Source of the DNA: Eumeta japonica
Taxonomy: Eukaryota; Arthropoda; Insecta; Lepidoptera; Psychidae
Length of the DNA stretch: 64,000 nucleotides
Direction of reading: 5' to 3'
Assembly (NCBI GenBank): GCA_005406025.1
Contig: BGZK01000296.1
Coordinates: 248,001 to 312,000, forward strand
The stretch's first letter is position 1. Every line of letters starts with the position of its first letter. Positions 12,153 to 23,397 of this stretch are shown piece after piece. A program made the position numbers and the translations under genes. The notes under the pieces are model-generated. The model saw only the letters and a list, made by a program, of their open reading frames with translations. It did no database searches and had not been told where the DNA came from.

Positions 12153-13153
12153 TAATAAAAGCAATTAACCGATTTCATTTCGTTCCTTTTAGAGTTATTT
12201 TGCAAACCATCAAAATTTTGTTCGCAAGTCACCGCCCAAGCTGTATTTTTATTGCTTTATTACATTTATAATTCCACACACGTTTATATTTTTTACACGA
12301 CTCATCAAAAAAAAAACAGTATAGTAACCTTTTTCCCCGTTTCGCCTTCCTTCGCATGCACACGTACCTACTCGGACTAAAGTGAACAACTGACGCTAAT
12401 GTTACAAAAGAGTACGTCGACGGCAGCCGTCCGCAGACAATTGTAAGTCGAGACTTGACGTCGGTCAACTGCGACCGTCGAGCGTGCTGACGACAAACGT
12501 CTTCATGTGACGTTTATTGAAACTGCAAAAACGACGTGCGTCTGTACAAGCCCTAATCTCAGTTTAATCTCACATAGGCACTAGTGTCTCTGTATGGAGA
12601 TTAGTGTCCTTATCAATCATCAAACCCTCTCCATTCACATTGCTAGTATATGCCTGGATAGGCTTTTCATAAAGCATTTGTTTTCACTCTATCATAAGTT
12701 TCGAACTAGGAAAGCTCCATTTTGGAAGTACAAAAAGCTCCGTTTTTGAACTAGGAAAGCATAGAAAATCTTTTATTTTGAACAAAAATTTTTGGGAAAA
12801 AAAATTTGACCCTTTTTGCCATCTCGCATGTACCATACTACCATCTTATATTTTACTTTTTAAGTCTCATTCACATGTCGAGTCATCTGTCTTTCAGCTA
12901 TTGATCAAAATCATATTTTACAGAATTCTATTATTTTAAAGAATAATACATATTAAGATTATCCATAATGATTACGGTTTTCTAAATGGATGATAAACTA
13001 AGTAAAAGATTACTAAATTATTCTTATGAATCAATGTCTTGCGAAGAAAGAATTTTAATATAAATTTGAATTTGAATATAATAGCAATGCCTACGTCAAG
13101 TTTTATGAGAAGACAGTTTGTATCTTTAATAATATTTCATTCAACTAAAACAC
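12153..13153. other. Gene-free stretch
   Basis: No gene is seen. A patch at 12340-12560 is GC-richer with many ACGT/CGTC words, and is probably a repeat fragment of unknown family. Confidence 0.35.
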
Positions 13154-13156
13154 TAA

Positions 13157-13368
13157 GAGCCTCTTGCATCATCTCCTCTTAAACAAAATTTTAACAAAAA
13201 GGCGCTTTTAAAATAAAATCTACGTTTCATGTAACGCTTATGTTATGTTTACGTTCCTTTTAACGGGTTTTAGCCTGAACAACTTTTATAAGAAGGACTT
13301 GGAACGAAAATTTAACTTAATAGTTATCATTTGATAAATGTCAGTTTGAAAGATGGTGGAAGAGGCTC
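13157..13368. mobile_element. PIF/Harbinger-like MITE, 212 bp, intact TAA duplication
   Basis: GAGCCTCTTGCATCATCTC at the left end pairs with the inverted GAGCCTCTTCCACCATCTT at the right end. Both sides are flanked by TAA (13154-13156 and 13369-13371), the target duplication made by PIF/Harbinger transposases. It has no coding capacity. A dead Harbinger transposase lies 1.7 kb upstream, but its ends are not seen, so a direct relation cannot be shown. Confidence 0.8.
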
Positions 13369-13575
13369 TAAGACTGGCTTTTACATAAATTTTAACTTTT
13401 CCTTAAGTTTTAACTCTAATTACTTACATTGCGATTTATACTAGTAAAATGTGAAGTCTAGAAAATTGGAAATCATTGGAATGCATGATACGTAACAGTC
13501 AGTCAAAGCAATAATATCAAAATCGATCTATATCTTGACTATAACAGTTGAAAGTCTAGTAAATTAGATGTGGTA

Positions 13576-13870
13576 GAGTTATGCTATGGCCAGCCGGGCT
13601 GTACCTTAAAAATGGATCTGCTCAAATGGTTAAATAGTACACTCTCATAGTATACGGACGTGAAGCAACAACTTCCGCTGTTGCATTTCGCTCTATGAGT
13701 GAAAGTTCCCATGGCCTATTTCCCTCTGGATCAGATATCTTATTCCTTCCTAGAAGGTTAGCAACGCTCTAGTGGCTGCTCTGGGGTTACGGGTGTTTAT
13801 GGGCGGCGGGTGATTACCTAATTTCTGGAGGCTCACATACTGATTTTCCCCTTGAAGAGCTATAAAAAAA
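13576..13870 (+). mobile_element. Probable SINE or LINE 3' end
   Basis: A GC-richer stretch with words such as 'tagcaacgctctagtggctgct' and 'gtttatgggcggcgggtgat', ending in an A-rich tail at 13862-13870. These resemble widely dispersed insect retroposon ends I know as '..atgggcggtggtgat..taccatcagg..'. I see no polymerase III boxes I would defend, so the class is uncertain. Confidence 0.45.
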
Positions 13871-14130
13871 ATACAGTAATTACTCCGAACATTTGTGTAA
13901 AACACTCCATAAGGATCTCTTTGAGCATTGTAAACTATAACAATTATTTGGAATGCAGAGAAAGTGTGATCAATATCATTTTATTATAATTTTGTATCAT
14001 CGAATTTTATTTATAGAGCTTATCGGCGATGTGTGTCATCACAGAGTAAAGTATATGTAAGGGAAAGCAAAGTGTGTAATATCATCAAAAATGTTCGTAC
14101 TATCAAAAAAAAATCAATGTAATTTATATA

Positions 14131-14400
14131 AGGTCTGGAAAAAAGTTTTTTCGTATTCTAAAAGTAAAAATTTGCAGTAACATCGCCTTGGTTGTGCTGT
14201 TTGTATCTGGTAAGTCTTAATATCATTTATAAATGATATTTTTAAAGAAGATAAATAATGAGTTTTGAAGTTTTATTACAAAAAAGGGAAAAATGCAACA
14301 TAAGCCGTGAAAAAGATTTATGACGTTTATAGAGCTAATACAGTGTCTGTAAGAGTAGTAAAAACTGGATGTTAACTAAAAATTAAATAAACAAAAAAAC
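14131..14400 (+). mobile_element. 5' end of a mariner element
   Basis: AGGTCTGGAAAAAAGTTTTT (14131-14150) preceded by TATATA matches the end of the other mariner copy at 40473. About 150 bp downstream, shifted frames read the mariner N-terminal helix-turn-helix region (KKGKNAT, VKKIYDVYRANTVSVRVVKT, about 14280-14370). The rest of the transposase is absent. Confidence 0.65.
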
Positions 14401-14479
14401 TAAATGATAACTCTTAAATTTGATCTACAATAAATTCTTATTCAAAAATTAAATTTTGTTTCGAAAAAATTAATTTGTT

Positions 14480-14830
14480 TGTTTGTTGGTTGTCGATTGT
14501 TTGTGTTATAGTTGTTTAATCCGTCTTATTCATTACAATTAAATGTCTATATACGTTTCGTGCCAATTAAGTACATCATCAGGGCTTTAGTACAAACACG
14601 TCCAACAGCGTGTACAAGAATCTGTTGGCCACTACCAACTACCATAAAAAACCAGTGTTTCTGATAAAGCCAAAATATAAATTAAAACTCAATTATATTT
14701 ATATTTACATATATACTCTCGAATCACACTCAAATATGTTTTAATTCAAATACTGTAATTTAATTGACTAATTCTACGACAAAATTCACTAATTTTTAGA
14801 GAAAATAAAATACAGCCTAACAGACGTCAT
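14480..14830 (-). repeat. Repeat with a hammerhead-like core (Penelope-like?)
   Basis: On the minus strand the segment 14582-14555 reads CTGATGA, a short imperfect stem-loop (GTAC..GGCAC), then GAAAC. This is the order of conserved elements in a hammerhead ribozyme. The same phrase, more diverged, occurs in both arms of the fold-back at 55975-56501. I do not see a reverse transcriptase nearby. Assignment to Penelope-like elements, some of which carry hammerheads, is an inference. Confidence 0.4.
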
Positions 14831-15539
14831 GGGATTACGGTGATGTTGTTCCTATTGGAATATTGTATCGTTTACATTACATTCCAATGAGGAAGGATTT
14901 ATACTAACAAAATATTAATTTCAATTACTCTTAAGAAAATGTAAGTCCTGGCTGCTCGTTTAATAAGAATGCGGAACACGCGGATGTCTTAGCGGCATAA
15001 TTTTTGTTTATGGGGAAGTGCTCGAGGATGCTCAAGATATGCGTTCATGGGGTTCAACTTAGAGGTATAGATGGTTCTGGCAACTTGCACTACTTTCAAT
15101 TTCAAAATAACAAATCTAACGTCCGCGCAAATGAATTGTGTTTTACTTATAAAACAGTTTCAACATATCAATTATTTAGTAGGATAAAAAGAGAGTTTTA
15201 AGCCATATTCGCCATGCCAGCTCAACATATATTTCGAGTTTCCATATATTTTATATAAATATTATTCTTACAACTTATGGCAATATCTTCTCACAAAACT
15301 CATTTCTAAATTACGCGTGTATAACAAAGAGACATATTTTCTTTTAACTTTCTCAAAAATGTAACAACTGACAATTTGAACATTTATGCCCGTTATTTTA
15401 CTAGCAATCGAGATACATAAGTGCAGGATCCACCGGCAATAGGATTTTAAAATTCTTCATATGAAAATATTGAACACGCTGTATGAAGCAGTTTTTGAAA
15501 AATAGTAATTAATTGTTGTTTGAAGTTTTGATTACATCC
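14831..15539. other. Gene-free stretch
   Basis: No gene or recognisable repeat. One 65-codon frame (15004-15201) has no support. Confidence 0.35.
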
Positions 15540-16570
15540 AGTGGTTAAGCGTTCACTTCTTCTTTTCCTTTTGATAATAACAACAGTCCTTGACCCTCGT
15601 ACGTGAGTACGTACGCGCGCATGCGCGTGACCATGTATGCGTATGTTTGTAAAACTTACAACTTTTGATCGGAATAACCGATCAAAATTCAGTTTACGAC
15701 ATTCGAAAGCAATCCATTCAGCTTTAACTTTCTGAAACTTCGAACTAGTTTGGCCTGGTAGAATATGGAAAATAAGTTTTTTTAAAAAAAATGTTATTTT
15801 GAAATAATTTTTACACTATTCTACTGTTCGAGACCAAAATTTAATCAGCTCTTTTTGTCAACCAGTTGTATCAATTGCCATAAACTATATAAACATAGGT
15901 TGATTTGATTAAGAGATATCGTTGGGGAAAAAAATTTCAAAAGTCTTTTTTTAAAATATACTTTAAACCACTCTGCCGATAAATTTTAAGATATAACCAG
16001 TTGTTTTCTTTAAAAAACAACTCCGATCGTTGCAAATCGTAACGAAATCGGTTGATTAATTTGAAAGATACGGTTAAAGACAAATTCTAAAAAAAGGGTT
16101 TTTCAATAATGTTTGTTTTTCAAAGATGATAGGTACTCGGCCATCTTTTTCTGTTTAAAAAATTGTGTCGGATATAATAAAGTGGATTAAAATAAAATAA
16201 TGTGTTCCAAGAACATTTTAGTTAGAAAATAAAAAAAAAATCGGTTTTTGTAATACACATAATTTTTTCTATTGTAATAGCTTAAAATGTAATAAAAGTA
16301 TATTTTTGTGCTCGAATAACTTGAAAAAGCATCAAAATCGATCTTTTGAGCATGATGAGCCCAATAATTTACTGCTCTTTCATTTTTAACTCTCGAGTTC
16401 GAAAGTAGTAAGAAGTTTAAGGCATGACATAAAGGGTTAAACTGTACAAAATTTTGAGCTCAAAAATTCATATACAATATTTATAACTCAAAGAGCTCAA
16501 AAACACATCATAAATATCATAGGAAAAAGTTTCCAGAATTGCATGTAGGGTCAACCGTTTTACAGATTTT
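15540..16570 (-). repeat. Long 'AACTTCCCGCT' family repeat, reverse orientation
   Basis: Read on the minus strand it begins near 16560 with 'aaaacggttgaccctaca', runs through 'caatttgagctc..', 'caatcgatcttttgagc'-like phrases and 'aatcaaccgatttcgttacg', and ends in a GCGC/ACGT-rich simple run at 15600-15640. The same order is seen on the plus strand at 18711-19800. No reading frame is present. Together the two copies form a large imperfect inverted pair around a 2.1-kb spacer. Confidence 0.6.
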
Positions 16571-16910
16571 TTTGTCAAAATTTGTGATAAATATTCGTTT
16601 TATGCCTCATTCATCTCAAAGTTTTATTATTTTTAAAATTATGTCGGTCTATTAGTCTTTATCTCATCTACGTCTTTTTATAACTTAAGAACGGTTTAAA
16701 CGATTTTGATAAAAATTAGTACACATTAAGAACTTGCGGTTGGGAAAATATAAAAAGTCTGCCATTTGTTTGTACGGCTTAATCTCCAAAATAGATTGTA
16801 ATTAAATTTTGAATAGAAATAGATTACCTCTTGAAATATGAAATAAACTTTTTATTTATCCATATATACTAATATGTAAAACTGTATATCCGATATTTTT
16901 GTAATTTTTT

Positions 16911-17494
16911 GATGTGAAACATCTGTTGGCGCGCTTTGGCAGTAAACAATTTGGATGCCGTGACAGATGACTCATAGCGTCACGTCTCTCCTACGGTCGC
17001 TCTCGAGTCTTTTGTGTTTATGCGCGCGTTTACTATACACTTTGATACTTCTGTGTGAACTGCGTTCTTATGTTTCTATTCGACTGTACATATACGCTTT
17101 AGATTAAAATTTCGAATCAGTTATAATATTATCAAATCTAAATATGAGTGACAGTGATTATCAAGTGACTAAAAAGAAACAGTTAATTCAGTTACCATCG
17201 GCCAATCATTTAATATCGTGCATAACATCTTCACCAGATACTATTACAGAAATCAAAGAAGATACGTCAAATAATATCCCGTAGCTGTCTTTCAAAACAT
17301 ATTTTATATTCTATTCATGTATATGTGTATATATATATATATATGTCCACTGTTATTATGATAATTAAAACAATAATAAAAATAAATAAATCGATTTTAT
17401 TAATGAAACTATACATTTTCTTTATTTTATTTCATCTTTAGTTATAGATTTTTATTCATTTTGAAACCTAATATTAACATAGATGTTTCACATC
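16911..17494. repeat. 584-bp segment bounded by 14-bp inverted repeats
   Basis: GATGTGAAACATCT (16911-16924) is exactly inverted at 17481-17494. Both are next to a GC-rich tail (GTTGGCGCGC on the left, TGCCGGGCGTC on the right) that looks like a direct rather than inverted repeat. Inside lies a GC-richer leader and one small ATG frame (17144-17284). It may be a non-autonomous transposon or a retroelement remnant. Confidence 0.35.
17144..17284 (+). CDS. Small 46-codon frame, doubtful
   Basis: The frame starts MSDSDYQVTKKKQLIQLPS and ends EDTSNNIP before TAG. It has a hydrophilic, codon-like composition unlike the surrounding AT runs, and a cap-like GC-richer leader precedes it. No family is recognised. 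It may be the first exon of a transposase of the surrounding inverted-repeat element, or chance. Confidence 0.2.
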   Translation: MSDSDYQVTKKKQLIQLPSANHLISCITSSPDTITEIKEDTSNNIP

Positions 17495-17621
17495 TGCCGG
17501 GCGTCCCGTGACGGCCATTTTTTCATAAGTATTTGTTTCTTCACACATCTGAACTTTATTTATCGCTTTTAAATTTTTACTCTGATTTCTGTATGTTCTA
17601 TTATAATTAAAGAATGACTTG

Positions 17622-17664
17622 AGCGATCTTATTGAAATTTGAGATAAATTTCAATAAGATCGCT
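17622..17664. repeat. Perfect 19-bp hairpin
   Basis: AGCGATCTTATTGAAATTT (17622-17640), a 5-nt loop GAGAT, then the exact reverse complement (17646-17664). It lies just upstream of a Helitron-like remnant. No function can be read from it. Confidence 0.9.
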
Positions 17665-17699
17665 AAATTGAAATTTGTGACAACAAACAGAAGCGCAAT

Positions 17700-18610
17700 T
17701 GATAGTTTGTAATATTATGTAGATAAAGTGTCTGTTTGTCTGTTCATTCCACCTAATCTCCGAAAATACTGAATGGATTGTGATCAAATTTTGCTTCTTC
17801 TACTTCTATAGACTGTCTTCTTTGAGTATATATTGTATTTGTTTTCTATATGTAAACTATTCAACTGATGATATGTAGAATACGCAAAAAGGAATGTTTC
17901 TAAAAAAACTGAAAATTTTGCATTTGACGTTTTCTGTGTATTTCTATTATTGAACTAATCTCCTAAATAAATAAAATGTTATTATTTTTTAATTAGAAAA
18001 TATTAAATTAAAATTAAATTAATGAAACTAATGAACCGGTTCTGAAAATTTCTTCACCTACGAGACAGTTCTTGTGTAAAATGGTCTATTAACATTTCTC
18101 TTTAACTTCATCTTCATATTTGTGCTATTACATATTCTAAAAACTCTTTCACTTAGGTATAGAAAGCAACAATATAGACTAAATTTCATTCTATATTCGC
18201 TCACATCAGAATTGTGACCAAGAGCGGAATAGAAATTGCAAGCAGGACGGGGAAGAGATCTAATAATCGAGATTGGGATCGAAATCGAGAACGAGACCAA
18301 AATCTAAATTGAGTATGGGGCCAAAATTAGAATCAAGAGCATTATCAGAATCGGAACGAGGAGCAGTACCGAAATGAAAATTGAAAGCGGCACCAGGATT
18401 GAGAGCGAAATCAGTAGCTATTTATATAAATACCGGGGTCGGATAAAAAAGCGGGATCACAAACGGAATCGTGTGTGAAACAAATTGGCATGAAGAGCAG
18501 ACCGCAATCAAACCGGAAACGGGATAGCGATTAGAATATTGATTGAAAATGTGATCGATTGTCATATAAAATGAAAAAAAAAATCAATCTGTGTCCACGT
18601 GAACGGAGCC
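17700..18610 (+). mobile_element. Helitron-like remnant with purine-rich repeats
   Basis: The leader ('gtgtctgtttgtctgtt', 'ctgaatggattgtgatcaaatttt') resembles that at 47055-47110. The 3' part (18220-18540) is a run of degenerate GA/GG repeats of the type 'atcgagaacgggacc', as in the copies at 46290-46620 and 52500-52660. A clean CTAG end is not seen, so this copy is decayed. Confidence 0.5.
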
Positions 18611-18710
18611 GCGGACTGATTCACTGAGTACTTGGACAGCACTGGCAGGAAGCAGTACAACAACGTTTATTTTATAATTAATTTAATGTGGCGTATTCTG
18701 ATAAAAAAAA

Positions 18711-19800
18711 TTCTGTAAACGGTTGACCCTTCAGGGCGGCCCTAAAACTTCCCGCTATGATATTAATTGATGATTTTGAGCTTCTTGGATATAGTTATCT
18801 TAACGCTCAAAAATTTATTTTTTAGCTTTTCGGGTTCAAAAACCTGACAAAACCTTGTAGACTACTCATTAAACTTTTCGCTACTTTCAAACTCAAAGTC
18901 TTCAAAAATATACCTAGCAGTAAATCATTGAGTTTAATTGCAAAAGATCGATTTTTATGCTTTTTTTAAAGCTCTCTGAGCTGAAAAATACAATTTTAAA
19001 ACTGTTTCAGTTCTTCGACGTCAATAATTTGGATTAGTTTCAATAAAAAGCTATTTTTAAAATTTTTAAGCTACGATGTTTATCGATCGCATGATACCTC
19101 TTGATCAAACCAGCCGATTTTGATGATGTTTGCAACGATCAACTTTGCTTTCTGAGCCAGATTATGGAACTTACCGTTGGATTGGATTGAGAAATATTTA
19201 GAGAATTATTATAGAATCAAAAGCCGATTGGTTGAAAAATTTTTAAACTTTCTTAAAAAACCTTTTTTGGAAATTTTGAATTTGTGACAGATAAACATAT
19301 CTACGTAACGATCATATTGTTTTTTTTATGGCGTTTGACGCAGTTTTTAAAACAAAATGTTTCATAAAAATCGATAAGATGGAAATTCTTAAAGTTATCT
19401 TACAAAAACATGTTTTTGATAATTTTCTTACTGCAGTATCTTTTGAACGCGTCGTTTGATTTTCAGTCACTTGGTGCATTTGATGCAACTTTTTAGATAT
19501 AAAGACTTTTTTAAGGAGTTAGAAACGATTGGATGCAATTTCTCTTAAAATTATATTTAAAAAAATTAAATTTTTAATTTTTTAATGTATTCGAAACGGC
19601 TCTACTGCCTAACTTCAAAATCTAAACAGGTCAAAGTCTCAATGGACCCTTTCGAATGCATGTTGTTTGACTCAATCGGTTGATTCGTTCTTAAGATATC
19701 GTAGGACCAACATTAATTACACACACACCCCTACACAACAAATACACACGCGCACGCGCACTGGCTGATACACACGAGCACACATTATCATGAGGCATAA
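18711..19800 (+). repeat. Long 'AACTTCCCGCT' family repeat, forward orientation
   Basis: It starts 'gtaaacggttgacccttcag' with 'aaaacttcccgct' at 18747. It continues through 'ttcaaactcaaag', 'aaaagatcgatttttatgc', 'aaaccagccgattttgatg' and ends in an ACAC/GCGC simple tail (19720-19790). No ORF is present. It is the mate of 15540-16570. Confidence 0.6.
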
Positions 19801-20329
19801 GTTCAGCATATCATATTGTTAACCATATCGGACACCAGGATACGTACATATATACAGTATTATACATAGTATTATAGACGCATTTCTTATATATTTTTTA
19901 ATATATTTGAATAATTCGTACTGATAAAAAAATACTATAGAAATAATATATGAAGATGCCAAGAGATGGCGTTAAATAAACTTTCCAAAATGTTAATTTT
20001 AAAATATACGTATTAAAATTGCGATTGTTTAACAGAAATAAACTAAATCTTATCTGAACTTATTTTTTGTTATTAGAGGGATAAATAATCTTAAAAATTG
20101 CGTATCAAACATTAAGTTTGATAATGTAATAAGAGAGATATTTCACATCGACAAAAAAACACCATAAAGAAATAATATTTAATGATCATGATAGTATTTT
20201 TATTTTTTAAAATACAAATTAAACATTTTTTTGATTTGTTGATATTACAACCTAAGATTAAGTTGATTTCCTGAAAGCTGTAATTTATTTCCTCTTTATG
20301 TTTTTTTAGGTTTCGTATTTCAAAAGAAA

Positions 20330-20934
20330 CTTTTATAGGATCATTCCGTTGTCCATTTGTCTGTATGTTAAGATTCATTTCTTAGGAAAACGTATAGGTA
20401 TCATGTAGAAATTGATATCAAATATATGAACCAACGGTCCTTTGAAGCTGTAAAAAATCAAGCTTCTAAGTCAACGCTATTAAAAATACGACCATTTTGC
20501 CGTGCATTTTCATATTTACATTTATAGAATCAAAATCTATAGGATATTCTTCATTGACCTAGAATCGCGAAATTTGACAAGAAGCAATGTCTTGCAATGG
20601 TATCGATCGAGGAATTTGGAAACAATTGTTGTTTTTCTGTTTTCGATGTTTTTTCGTATCTGAATATTTGAAAACCTTAAATTTTCGTGGCAGAAAGTTA
20701 AAACATGGTCTCCTATACATTAGTCTACATTCATACACCAATTGCATATATTAGATTAAAATCGTAAAAAATAAACTACATATTAATAACGACTTTTAGA
20801 TTTTCTCCTATACTTCTGTTGCAAGACATTGCTTCTTGTCAAAATTCGTGATTCTAGGTCAATGAAGAATATTCTATAGATTTTCATTCTATAAATGTGA
20901 ATATGAAAATGCATGGCAAAATGGTCGTATTTTT
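20330..20934. repeat. Fold-back element with 116-bp arms
   Basis: The arms 20482-20597 and 20819-20934 are inverted copies (about 90% by eye), containing 'aaaaatacgaccattttgcc', 'ctataggatattcttcattg' and 'acaagaagcaatgtcttgc'. The loop is 221 bp. The adjacent left flank (20330-20480: 'aggatcattccgttgtcc', 'aagcttctaagtcaacgct') matches a dispersed insect repeat I know from Lepidoptera. No gene is present. The transcribed form would make a long dsRNA stem. Confidence 0.75.
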
Positions 20935-21424
20935 CAAAGTGAAAAGTTAAAAAATAAAGATGTCTTGATCATCCGTTAACGTTCAACCGCTAACGGGAAC
21001 AGCATACGAAAGAAGAAGCAAAATAACATTTTTTTTAACAGATTTAATATGCGTAACCTAAAAAAAAGGAATAATTGGCATTTACCAGAAAAATGTTATT
21101 TATTTACATTAAAGAAATATAATTTCATAAATGCGTACATAAGTACATATAAGTATGTTTTTTTTAGAGCTACTTATAAAGTTTTTATTCCTTTAACTCA
21201 ATTTATTCACATATATAATTTAATTTTGCAAAAGTACAAAGAAATGATGACAATAGAATAATCCTAATCAAAAATTAAATAATTAAGTTAAATAAAAAAA
21301 AATAAGAGGTATGCTAAATCATTATATTTTTTGTATATAATTAATTATTTTCTTAACAATAATTATGAAAAAGAAAATTAAAAAACCAAATCTTACAGAA
21401 AATATAATGATTATAAAAAAAATT

Positions 21425-22215
21425 AGAAAAGCGATTGACCCTGTAGGCCAATCTTGAAACTTCCCGCTAATTTCGAGTTCGAAACACTATATTTTACTGG
21501 ATTTTATGCGATTTTTTTGAGTAAAAAATCGGAAGTACTTATTAACCAGATAAAAAATTTCGAGGAAATTAGAAAAAATAGTTTTCTTTAATTTCTGTTG
21601 ACAATGATTTTTCACGAACAAATCAACCGATTTTAACCCGGTTTGCGGCAATCGACGTTTTTTTACAGGGTCATGAGCTGATTAGATTTTAGAATCGATC
21701 GGTCAAGCCGTTTCATAGCTATTCCAAAAAAAACTGGTTTTTTTTTCGATTTCTTTCAACGACGATTTCTCACAAACGAATCAACCGATTTTGACCCGGT
21801 TTGCGGCAATCGACGTGTTTTTAATAGGTTAAGAGCTGATTAGATTTTGGAATTGATCGATCAAGTAATTTTAAAGTTATTTTGAAAAAATCACTTTTAA
21901 AATATTTTTTTCTTACTTTTTTGAAAATTTCTCAAAATCTACTGGTCCAAATCGACCCAAACTTTTAGGAAATCTAAGTTTGGTGAAACTCTTTGGAACG
22001 CCGTTTAGTGGGCTCGATTCGGTCAAGCCGTTTAAAAGTTATGAGGTTTACATACATCCACACACAGACATTCGGACATCATCTCAGGGATGATCAGGGA
22101 AGCTTCCTAGACCCTCAGAACGTCGAGATCTGATGAGAACTCGATTTTTGCAAAATGGGGTGAAACTAATAACTTCCCGAAAATTTTAGAAAATTTTAAA
22201 TTTTCTTAACTGGAA
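21425..22215 (+). repeat. 'AACTTCCCGCT' family repeat, third copy
   Basis: It starts 'gattgaccctgtaggcc' and 'aaacttcccgctaatttcg', contains two tandem versions of 'cgaatcaaccgattttgacc' (about 21620 and 21780), then 'aaaagttatgaggtttacatac', 'cagacattcggacatcatc' and 'cttcctagaccctcagaacg', and ends 'tcttaactggaagttaa'. The start and end resemble inverted repeats (AACTTCCCGCTAA versus TTAACTGGAAGTT). It is longer at the 3' end than the other copies. Confidence 0.6.
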
Positions 22216-23397
22216 GTTAAGTTAAGAAGTTAACAAAAGCTGGAATTGAAAAAATTGCAAAAACAAAATTTCAATAAATTTTAGAGGATACAATTTCAAA
22301 AATGGAATTAGGAGAAGATAAATTTTGAGGAGTTGTAGAGAAAAGTCTTAAAGATTAAAAAAAAATAATAAAAAACAACTAATATGTACTTAGGTTTTAA
22401 AACCTTTTAAATGTAGATAGAGTTTTTACCTAGAATATTCTCAACTTTAAACAAAAAATATTTTTATATAAATATAAAAAATGGAACTCTCTACTTACGA
22501 TTTCATATTTAATTACTTTTGCATAGTACAGTACAACGCATGAAATTCTGCCGCTGTGAAGTTAGTAACGAAAACGTCGCAATGGCGTAAAAAAGGATCG
22601 CTGGGGAGAAGTATGAAGAGTCGGGCAACGTTAAACCTGTGCATTGCATCTTTAACAGGCAAATCAAAGCAGCAGAGTTTTGTGCGTTGGTACTGTAAAT
22701 AGTTCTCGATAAGTAACATGATGTACTAATTAAGTCAAGTAATATGAAGTATCCGAAGCTCTTTTACATATTTATTTTTGAACTTTTTGTGTATAATTTT
22801 ATTCTTGTTTTAAAGTTACTTAGTTATAACGAATAGTGGAACATCTTTAGCCTTTCAACTGTTGAACAAATCTTTTCATTTTAATTATTTTGCCTTTTTA
22901 GTCCATATTTCAACAAATAATAATTAATACTTACGTATTATGCGTACCTAATTATTGACTGGTATCACTTCTCGGCGAGTGTTTTAATTTCTTACATTCT
23001 GTGGTTTTTCTTAGAAAGCAATGCAAATAATTTTATCTTTTATCATGTTTACATAACCTCTGATTTGTGTTTTGACTAAATATTTCATAATTGTTACGCA
23101 TATTTATTACGTAACTATCACAGAAGTAACGATGCAGCGTAATAATCTTATTATCGTTTTGTTATCATTTTTTGTGTATACAATGCCGCTAGAATAGCAT
23201 ATTTTTATCTTGTTAGATCTGTTGTTGCGCATTAACGTTTTAATATTTTGAGCGTTCGGTTAACTTACCACTGTGTAATTATTAGGTTTATAATTAATAT
23301 CTGTAGGAATTAATAAATACATATCTACATTAAAATATTTGCGGAAAATTAAATTTTGTTTTACTGTTTGAGGTATCAACTCCTTAGTGCTAGAGAA
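22216..23397. other. Gene-free stretch upstream of ribokinase
   Basis: A GC-richer patch at 22510-22720 is open on the minus strand (68 codons) and partly on the plus strand. No domain is recognised, so it is probably a repeat fragment. The last 500 bp should hold the ribokinase promoter, but I see no defensible core motif. Confidence 0.35.
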
